From Deltaproteobacteria bacterium (GTDB lineage: Bacteria > Desulfobacterota > DSM-4660 > Desulfatiglandales > B25-G16): DNA of 10,389 bases. The stretch spans positions 1 to 10,389 of the forward strand of contig JAGYMO010000279.1 of assembly GCA_018400255.1 (NCBI GenBank). Reading direction: 5' to 3'. Made by a program: the position numbers and the translations under genes. The notes beneath the pieces are model-generated. The model searched no databases. It was not told the DNA's origin and was given only the letters and a program-made list of their open reading frames with translations. How positions within the stretch are numbered: position 1 is the first letter of the stretch; each line of letters begins with the position of its first letter. This document shows positions 5,994 through 10,389 of the stretch, one piece after another.

Positions 5994-6530
5994 TCTCGAC
6001 TAAAGGAAAAATATTTGAAGGAAATTGTGCCTGCAATGGTGAAAGAATTTAGCTACAAAAGCGTCATGCAGGTACCGAAGCTCAAAAAAGTAATCCTTAA
6101 TATGGGCATTGGTGAGGCAATACACAATATAAAGGTGCTTGATTCAGCTGTTGAGGAGCTGACCCTCATAGGGGGCCAGAAGGCGGTTATAACAAGGGCA
6201 CGAAGATCCATTGCAAGCTTCAAGGTAAGAGAGGGGATGCCCATAGGGTGCATGGTCACATTGAGAGATGAGAGGATGTACTATTTTTTGGACAAGCTTT
6301 TCAATGTAGCCCTTCCAAGGGTCAGAGATTTTCGAGGATTATCTGATAAGGCATTTGACGGTCGTGGTAATTATACCCTGGGAATAAAGGATGAGATTAT
6401 ATTCCCCGAGATTGATTATGATAAAATTGATAAGGCAAAAGGGCTGAATATTACTATTGTCACCTCTGCAAATACGGATGCAGAGGGTCGTTTTATGCTT
6501 GAAAAAATGGGTTTATTTTTTAGAAATTGA
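5991..6530 (+). CDS. rplE: 50S ribosomal protein L5 (uL5)
   Basis: This 179-residue protein has the standard length. The N-terminal YKSVMQVPKLKKVILNMGIG (about 22-41), the central GQKAVITRARRSIASFKVREG and GMPIGCMVTLRDERMY, and LPRVRDFRGLS leading into FDGRGNYTLGIKDEIIFPEI are all typical. L5 with L18 and 5S rRNA forms the 5S particle of the central protuberance and contacts P-site tRNA. ATG 5991 has no SD and follows a 99-base AT-rich gap. In E. coli S8 represses the spc operon by binding near the start of this gene; I could not recognise a convincing S8-site mimic here. A TTG-started rpsN follows after 13 bases. Confidence 0.97.
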   Translation: MSRLKEKYLKEIVPAMVKEFSYKSVMQVPKLKKVILNMGIGEAIHNIKVLDSAVEELTLIGGQKAVITRARRSIASFKVREGMPIGCMVTLRDERMYYFLDKLFNVALPRVRDFRGLSDKAFDGRGNYTLGIKDEIIFPEIDYDKIDKAKGLNITIVTSANTDAEGRFMLEKMGLFFRN

Positions 6531-6531
6531 C

Positions 6532-6537
6532 AAGGAG
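6532..6537 (+). promoter_or_regulatory. Strong SD deciding the TTG start of rpsN
   Basis: AAGGAG, six bases before TTG 6544. It fixes the start of the short S14 at the family's MAKKSLIAKAKR terminus. A longer in-frame opening from ATG 6457 would only re-read the rplE end. Confidence 0.85.
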
Positions 6538-6543
6538 ATTGAT

Positions 6544-6729
6544 TTGGCAAAAAAATCTTTGATTGCAAAGGCAAAGAGAGAACCAAAATTTTCTACTCGA
6601 CGGTATAACAGGTGCCCATTATGTGGAAGAAGCAGGGCTTATATTAGAAAATTTGGTATTTGCAGGATCTGCTTTCGAAACCTCGCCCTGAACGGTGACA
6701 TACCTGGTGTTATCAAATCCAGCTGGTAG
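6544..6729 (+). CDS. rpsN: 30S ribosomal protein S14 (uS14), short zinc-binding type
   Basis: Translation from TTG 6544 gives 61 residues, the length of the short zinc-containing S14 (type Z). The longer cysteine-free type found in E. coli is about 101. Four cysteines form the zinc ribbon, C24-x2-C27 and C40-x2-C43, in RCPLCGRSRAYIRKFGICRICF. The C-terminus GDIPGVIKSSW is canonical. S14 assembles late in the 30S head beside S3, S10 and S19. In bacteria carrying both types, the cysteine-free paralog is usually made under zinc limitation. Any such paralog would be elsewhere in the genome. The gene lies 13 bases after rplE and 23 before rpsH. Confidence 0.96.
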   Translation: MAKKSLIAKAKREPKFSTRRYNRCPLCGRSRAYIRKFGICRICFRNLALNGDIPGVIKSSW

Positions 6730-6752
6730 ATGAGCAATTACGGAGAAATATT

Positions 6753-7151
6753 ATGACAATGGTTGACCCTATTGCAGACTTTTTAACGAGAATAAGAAAC
6801 GGCGGCATGGCCTCATTTGATAAGGTTGAGGTGCCGAAATCTAAGATAAAGCTTAGTATAGCCAAATTGCTGCAGAGCGAGGGGTACATAAGTAATTATG
6901 AACTTGCAGAGGATAGTAAGCAGGGAAAAATTATCATATACCTGAAGTATAACGGAGACAAAACCCCTGTAATAAAAGGTCTTAAAATGGTAAGTAAGCC
7001 AAGCTGCAGGGTTTACTCGGGATATGACAAGATACCCAAGGTATTAAATGGGCTTGGAGTTAATATTATTTCAACATCCAAGGGATTGATGACAGACCGG
7101 GATGCGAGAAGAATGAAGATAGGCGGTGAAATAATTTGTTCGGTGTGGTAA
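6753..7151 (+). CDS. rpsH: 30S ribosomal protein S8 (uS8)
   Basis: This 132-residue protein has normal length. It begins MTMVDPIADFLTRIRN as the family does, and contains VEVPKSKIKLSIAKLL. The C-terminal rRNA-binding motif is intact: LGVNIISTSKGLMTDRDARR, then GGEIICSVW at the very end. S8 is a primary binder of 16S helix 21 and acts as the autogenous repressor of the spc operon in E. coli. ATG 6753 has GGAGA (6742-6746) at spacing 6. A second ATG two codons on (6759) is possible but less likely given the family pattern. A 46-base spacer leads to rplF. Confidence 0.97.
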   Translation: MTMVDPIADFLTRIRNGGMASFDKVEVPKSKIKLSIAKLLQSEGYISNYELAEDSKQGKIIIYLKYNGDKTPVIKGLKMVSKPSCRVYSGYDKIPKVLNGLGVNIISTSKGLMTDRDARRMKIGGEIICSVW

Positions 7152-7197
7152 CCCTCAGAAAGGATTATTTAGAGATAGTTAGAAAAGAGATTATGCG

Positions 7198-7740
7198 ATG
7201 TCAAGAATAGGCAAGAAACCGGTAATTGTTCCAAAGGATGTAAAGGCTGATTTTGATGGTGTAAAGCTTTCCGTTAAGGGTCCAAAAGGGGAGTTAAGTC
7301 TCGCCATTCACCCAGGCGTTAAATTGGATATTCAAGATGGGCGTATATTATTATCAGTCAATAAGGAGTCCAAAGAGTCTGAATCTATCTATGGCCTTTT
7401 TCGTTCGCTCGTATTTAATATGGTAAAAGGGGTTAGCGAGGGGTTTAAAAAAACACTCGAAATAGTTGGTGTAGGCTATAGGGTAGAATTATCAGGCAAC
7501 CAGTTGGTATTCAACTTAGGCTACTCAAATGCCATAAACTTTGATATTCCTGAAGGGATTGAAGCCCAGGTCGAAAAGAAGAACACGCTAACCTTGATTG
7601 GTATAGACAAAGAGTTGTTAGGAGATACAGCAGCAACTATCAAAGGCCTGAGGCCGCCGGAGCCTTATAAAGGAAAGGGAATTAGATACCTTGGCGAGAG
7701 AATTAGAAAGAAGGCCGGGAAGGCGGGGGCTAAAAAATAG
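7198..7740 (+). CDS. rplF: 50S ribosomal protein L6 (uL6)
   Basis: This 180-residue protein has standard length, with the duplicated alpha/beta fold. It opens MSRIGKKPVIVPKDV. The first domain includes VKGPKGELS and the second starts near GFKKTLEIVGVGYRVE (about 83-98). The C-terminal signature RPPEPYKGKGIRY (152-164) is followed by a Lys/Ala-rich tail (KKAGKAGAKK). L6 binds 23S helix 97 near the sarcin-ricin loop and the factor-binding site. ATG 7198 is preceded by a weak SD-like AGAAAAGAGA (7181-7190). After its TAG stop comes a 97-base AT-rich gap before rplR. Confidence 0.97.
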   Translation: MSRIGKKPVIVPKDVKADFDGVKLSVKGPKGELSLAIHPGVKLDIQDGRILLSVNKESKESESIYGLFRSLVFNMVKGVSEGFKKTLEIVGVGYRVELSGNQLVFNLGYSNAINFDIPEGIEAQVEKKNTLTLIGIDKELLGDTAATIKGLRPPEPYKGKGIRYLGERIRKKAGKAGAKK

Positions 7741-7829
7741 CGATTTGCATTCTTGATATCTGGTTTGATCGCAATTCTAATATATTAACGGCAAGCTTTA
7801 TATACCTAAATATAACACTATAAGACGAT

Positions 7830-7840
7830 AATTCATTATG
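7830..7840 (+). promoter_or_regulatory. SD-less start region of rplR with AATTCATT just before ATG
   Basis: The bases before ATG 7838 read GACGATAATTCATT, with no SD at ordinary distance. ATTCATTATG (7831-7840) is identical to the rplE start. The shared offset of ATTC from the start codon makes the match worth testing genome-wide. Confidence 0.35.
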
Positions 7841-8209
7841 GCTTTGATTAAAGATAAAAAGGCAAACAGGCTTAAAAGGAAAAGAAGGGTAAGAAAGAAG
7901 ATTGAGGGATCTTCTGAAAGGCCGCGCCTGACAGTATTTAAGACAGCAAGGCATATGTACGCCCAAATAATTGACGACAGTAAAGGCATAACCCTTTTAT
8001 CTGCTTCAACTATCTCCAAGGATATAAAGTCCAAGTCCAAGGGCATAGGTGGAAATATAAAGGGCGCAAAATTAATCGGAGAGACACTGGGCAAGAAGGG
8101 CACACAAAAAGGTATAGAGGAGGTCGTTTTTGACAGAAACGGTTTTCTTTACCATGGAAGGATTAAGGCATTAGCCGATGCCGCAAGAGAAAACGGCTTG
8201 AAATTTTAG
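7838..8209 (+). CDS. rplR: 50S ribosomal protein L18 (uL18)
   Basis: This 123-residue protein is at the upper end of the usual 115-123. The N-terminal tail is very basic (NRLKRKRRVRKKIEGSSERP, about 11-30) and contacts 5S rRNA. The fold follows with RLTVFKTARHMYAQIIDD, LLSASTISKDI and the C-terminal FDRNGFLYHGRIKALADAAR ending in ENGLKF. L18 with L5 anchors 5S rRNA in the central protuberance. ATG 7838 has no SD. The gene has 97-base gaps on both sides, which is unusual in this otherwise compact cluster. Confidence 0.96.
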   Translation: MALIKDKKANRLKRKRRVRKKIEGSSERPRLTVFKTARHMYAQIIDDSKGITLLSASTISKDIKSKSKGIGGNIKGAKLIGETLGKKGTQKGIEEVVFDRNGFLYHGRIKALADAARENGLKF

Positions 8210-8294
8210 GTAGTAAAAATTACCAATGAGTTTTGAAGCTTTATAAAAAAGTAAAATGTTGAGTATTGAATATGGGCTGGAAGTTATAGATTAA

Positions 8295-8300
8295 AAGGAG
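8295..8300 (+). promoter_or_regulatory. Strong SD deciding the TTG start of rpsE
   Basis: AAGGAG, six bases before TTG 8307, at the end of the 97-base rplR-rpsE gap. It gives an S5 of normal length and is the best start available. Confidence 0.8.
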
Positions 8301-8306
8301 AGATAA

Positions 8307-8804
8307 TTGGTCAGGGAAGAGGAAGAGGAACAGATAATAGAGAAGGTGGTTCATATCAACAGGGTTGCTAAAGTTGTAAAGGGCGGACGTAGGTTTAACT
8401 TTAGTGCCATAGTTGTTACCGGTGATGGTAAAGGTATGGTCGGGGCTGGTCTTGGAAAGGCAAATGAGGTTCCAGAGGCCATAAGAAAGGGCGGAGAGAA
8501 GGCTAGAAAAAACATGAGACCAATTTCACTCTTTGAAGACACTATACCTTACAGGGTAATAGGTGTTTTTGGGTCCAGCTCTGTTTTGCTGAAGCCGGCT
8601 CAACCTGGAACTGGAATAATTGCAGGTGGGGCGGTTAGGGCGGTATTAGAAACGGTTGGCGTAAAGAATATTGTAAGCAAATGCTTACGTTCAAATAATC
8701 CTCACAATTTGGTAAAGGCTACCTTGAACGGGCTTTGGTCTTTAAGGTCAAGAGAGGAGATCGCTAGGTCCAGGGGGAAAACCGTAGAAGAAGTTTTAGC
8801 CTAG
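8307..8804 (+). CDS. rpsE: 30S ribosomal protein S5 (uS5)
   Basis: This 165-residue protein matches the usual S5 length. A short acidic N-terminus (REEEEEQIIEKV) leads into the double-stranded-RNA-binding-like domain: VAKVVKGGRRFNFSAIVVTG (about 20-39), the region of the spectinomycin loop, then GDGKGMVGAGLGKANEVPEA. The C-terminal domain has LKPAQPGTGIIAGGAVRAVLE. S5 lies at the mRNA entry with S3 and S4 and affects accuracy. TTG 8307 has a strong SD. In most bacteria rpmD (L30) would follow. Here the next gene is rplO, starting 26 bases after the stop. Confidence 0.97.
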   Translation: MVREEEEEQIIEKVVHINRVAKVVKGGRRFNFSAIVVTGDGKGMVGAGLGKANEVPEAIRKGGEKARKNMRPISLFEDTIPYRVIGVFGSSSVLLKPAQPGTGIIAGGAVRAVLETVGVKNIVSKCLRSNNPHNLVKATLNGLWSLRSREEIARSRGKTVEEVLA

Positions 8805-8820
8805 TGGTTTTTTGGGTTTC

Positions 8821-8825
8821 AGGAG
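8821..8825 (+). promoter_or_regulatory. SD deciding the ATG start of rplO
   Basis: AGGAG, five bases before ATG 8831. It favours this start over an in-frame GTG at 8804, which overlaps the rpsE stop and would add nine residues not typical of L15. Confidence 0.75.
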
Positions 8826-8830
8826 ACAAT

Positions 8831-9274
8831 ATGGATATAAATGAATTGAGGCCGCCAAGGGGGTCAAGAAAAAAGAGAAAAAGGGTAGGCCGTGGTGAGA
8901 GCTCAGGATGGGGAAAGACATCAGGCAGAGGCTCAAAGGGACAGAATGCACGTTCCGGCGGAGGAGTAAGTGTAGGATTTGAAGGGGGGCAAATGCCCCT
9001 TCAGAGAAGAATCCCAAAGCGGGGCTTTACGAATATCTTCAAGAAAAGCTATGAAATTATAAACATAAAGGACCTTGCACGGTTTAATTCTGGGGAAACA
9101 GTAGACGCCGGTGCGTTGATAAAACGTGGGTTAATAAAAAAAGAGGGGGCCATAAAACTTTTGGCCAATGGTGATATATCCTACCCCATTAACATAATAG
9201 TTAATAATGCGAGTCGGGCTGCAAAAGAAAAGATAGAATCTGCGGGCGGAAAGGTCGAGATAGCAAAGAGATGA
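8831..9274 (+). CDS. rplO: 50S ribosomal protein L15 (uL15)
   Basis: From ATG 8831 the product is 147 residues, the normal L15 size. It begins MDINELRPPRGSRKKRKRVG. The Gly/Arg-rich extended N-terminal half (GRGESSGWGKTSGRGSKGQN, about 20-39, then ARSGGG and FEGGQMPLQRRIPKRGF) threads into 23S rRNA. The C-terminal globular part has VDAGALIKRGLI and the final SAGGKVEIAK. L15 is a late-assembly protein of the 50S. The start is supported by AGGAG at spacing 5. The stop TGA overlaps the secY ATG as ATGA (9271-9274), indicating translational coupling. Confidence 0.96.
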   Translation: MDINELRPPRGSRKKRKRVGRGESSGWGKTSGRGSKGQNARSGGGVSVGFEGGQMPLQRRIPKRGFTNIFKKSYEIINIKDLARFNSGETVDAGALIKRGLIKKEGAIKLLANGDISYPINIIVNNASRAAKEKIESAGGKVEIAKR

Positions 9275-10389
9275 TTGGCGGTTTTCAAAATATAGCAAAA
9301 ATTCCTGAGCTAAAGAGAAAGATAATCTTTTCTCTTTTGATGCTTGCGGTATACAGAGTTGGCTGCCATATACCGACACCGGGCATTGACTCGGCAGCGC
9401 TGGCAGCGTTTTTTACTGCAAGCCAGGGGACCCTGTTCGGCCTGTTTGACATGTTTTCAGGCGGTGCATTGAGCAGGCTTTCTGTGATGGCATTGGGTAT
9501 AATGCCTTATATTAGTGCGGCTATTATCCTTGAGCTTCTCACGGTGGTGGTCCCTTACCTCGAGAAGCTAAAGAAAGAGGGCGAAGCAGGTAGAAAAAAG
9601 ATAACAAGGTATACCCGATATGGGACTGTAATTTTAAGCCTTATTCAGGGATTTGGTATATCTGTTGGACTGGAGAATATGACAAGTCCTTCAGGCGCCT
9701 TGATTGTTCCTTTAGGTGGCTGGGGATTCAGGCTCATGACCATGATAACGCTAACCGCCGGCACAACATTTCTGATGTGGCTTGGAGAGCAAATAACAGA
9801 GCGTGGTATTGGAAATGGGATTTCATTGATAATTTTTTCCGGTATTGTAGCACGGCTGCCACAGGGAGTTGGAAACACATTTCGTTTGATGGGTACCGGG
9901 GAGATGAGCCCCTTTTTTGGTATCCTGCTTATGGCATTTATGGTTGTCGTCGTAGGGTTTATCGTGTTTGTGGAAAGGGGCCAAAGAAGGGTACCTGTTC
10001 AGTACGCCAAGAGAATTATAGGAAGAAAGATGTATGGTGGACAGAGCACCCATCTACCAATGAAGGTGAATACAGCAGGTGTTATACCGCCGATATTTGC
10101 CTCCTCCATCATCATGTTTCCAGCTACAATAGCGAGTTTCTTAAATGTAAAGCAGATTGAATGGCTTCAATCCATTGTTGATTCACTGGCCCCGGGCAGG
10201 CTTTTGTATTCATTGCTTTATGTGGGCTTTATCATATTTTTCTGTTATTTTTATACGGCTATACATTTTAATCCCACTGAGGTGGCGGACAATATGAAAA
10301 AATATGGAGGGTTTGTCCCCGGCATCAGGCCTGGAAAGAGCACTGCCGAATATATTGACCGTGTTCTAACGAGAATAACATTCAGTGGC
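9271..10389 (+). CDS. secY: Protein translocase subunit SecY (partial, 3' end outside window)
   Basis: This frame is open from ATG 9271 to the window edge, giving 373 codons of an expected 430-445. SecY is the inner-membrane channel of the Sec translocon. Recognisable parts in order are TM1 (about 18-34) ending in HIPTPGID, the plug and TM2 region FDMFSGGALSRLSVMALGIM then PYISAAIIL, the cytosolic KKEGEAGRKKITRYTRYGT, LMWLGEQITERGIGNGIS (about 168-185), the C4 loop FVERGQRR (233-240), and QSTHLPMKVNTAGVIPPIFA. The C5 loop has GGFVPGIRPG, where Arg353 matches the Arg357 of E. coli that is critical for SecA-driven export. The sequence ends just before TM9. The gene overlaps rplO by four bases, with no SD of its own apart from AAAGAG. 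Confidence 0.97.
   Translation, partial: MIGGFQNIAKIPELKRKIIFSLLMLAVYRVGCHIPTPGIDSAALAAFFTASQGTLFGLFDMFSGGALSRLSVMALGIMPYISAAIILELLTVVVPYLEKLKKEGEAGRKKITRYTRYGTVILSLIQGFGISVGLENMTSPSGALIVPLGGWGFRLMTMITLTAGTTFLMWLGEQITERGIGNGISLIIFSGIVARLPQGVGNTFRLMGTGEMSPFFGILLMAFMVVVVGFIVFVERGQRRVPVQYAKRIIGRKMYGGQSTHLPMKVNTAGVIPPIFASSIIMFPATIASFLNVKQIEWLQSIVDSLAPGRLLYSLLYVGFIIFFCYFYTAIHFNPTEVADNMKKYGGFVPGIRPGKSTAEYIDRVLTRITFSG

Noticed and set aside
7740..7775. GCGAT/ATCGC inverted repeat after the rplF stop
   Set aside because: Only five pairs around a long loop and no T tract; too weak for a terminator.
7793..8245. AAGCTTTATA present in both the rplF-rplR gap (7793-7802) and the rplR-rpsE gap (8236-8245)
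   Set aside because: Shared 10-mers are common by chance in 10 kb of AT-leaning sequence, and the flanks do not align.
8804..8830. GTG 8804 as the rplO start
   Set aside because: It adds nine residues not typical of L15, while ATG 8831 has AGGAG at the right distance.
9777..10160. A 127-codon + frame inside secY
   Set aside because: It overlaps the secY frame, which matches SecY throughout. The alternative product is low-complexity and Trp/Tyr/Cys-rich with no family resemblance.

Overview
The window is a bacterial ribosomal-protein super-operon, all on the + strand. It holds the last codons of tuf (EF-Tu), the complete S10 cluster (rpsJ-rplC-rplD-rplW-rplB-rpsS-rplV-rpsC-rplP-rpmC-rpsQ), the spc cluster (rplN-rplX-rplE-rpsN-rpsH-rplF-rplR-rpsE-rplO), and the first 373 codons of secY, cut by the window end. 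That is 20 complete genes and 2 partial ones. Every complete gene encodes a ribosomal protein recognisable from end to end, with no frameshift or internal stop. No tRNA, rRNA, CRISPR, mobile element or non-ribosomal cargo gene is visible, and no stretch of 300 bases lacks a gene.

Organism: a bacterium with an AT-leaning genome. Arg codons are mostly AGG/AGA and Ile ATA is common. Lineage hints are tuf directly upstream of rpsJ, a short zinc-type S14, an L24 with a C-terminal four-cysteine zinc knuckle, no rpmD (L30) between rpsE and rplO, and a mixture of Shine-Dalgarno (SD) and SD-less starts. I think a Planctomycetota/PVC-type or other deep-branching Gram-negative lineage is plausible, for example an anammox-type planctomycete. 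This is a guess from memory of families, not a determination.

Layout: 1-51 is the tuf 3' end. 70-5113 is the S10 cluster, tightly packed apart from a 71-bp gap between rplC and rplD that contains a terminator-like hairpin with a T tract. A 55-bp junction (5114-5168) leads into the spc cluster, 5169-9274, which contains three unusually similar gaps of 97-99 bp (before rplE, rplR and rpsE). secY starts at 9271, overlapping rplO by 4 bases.

How the genes work together: the products are core parts of the 30S subunit (S10, S19, S3, S17, S14, S8, S5) and the 50S subunit (L3, L4, L23, L2, L22, L16, L29, L14, L24, L5, L6, L18, L15). They are made together with EF-Tu, which delivers aminoacyl-tRNA, and SecY, the membrane channel through which ribosomes export proteins.

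I found no undescribed system. The points most worth a second look are the hairpin/T-tract before rplD, the missing rpmD, and a short AT-rich motif shared by three starts that lack an SD sequence.
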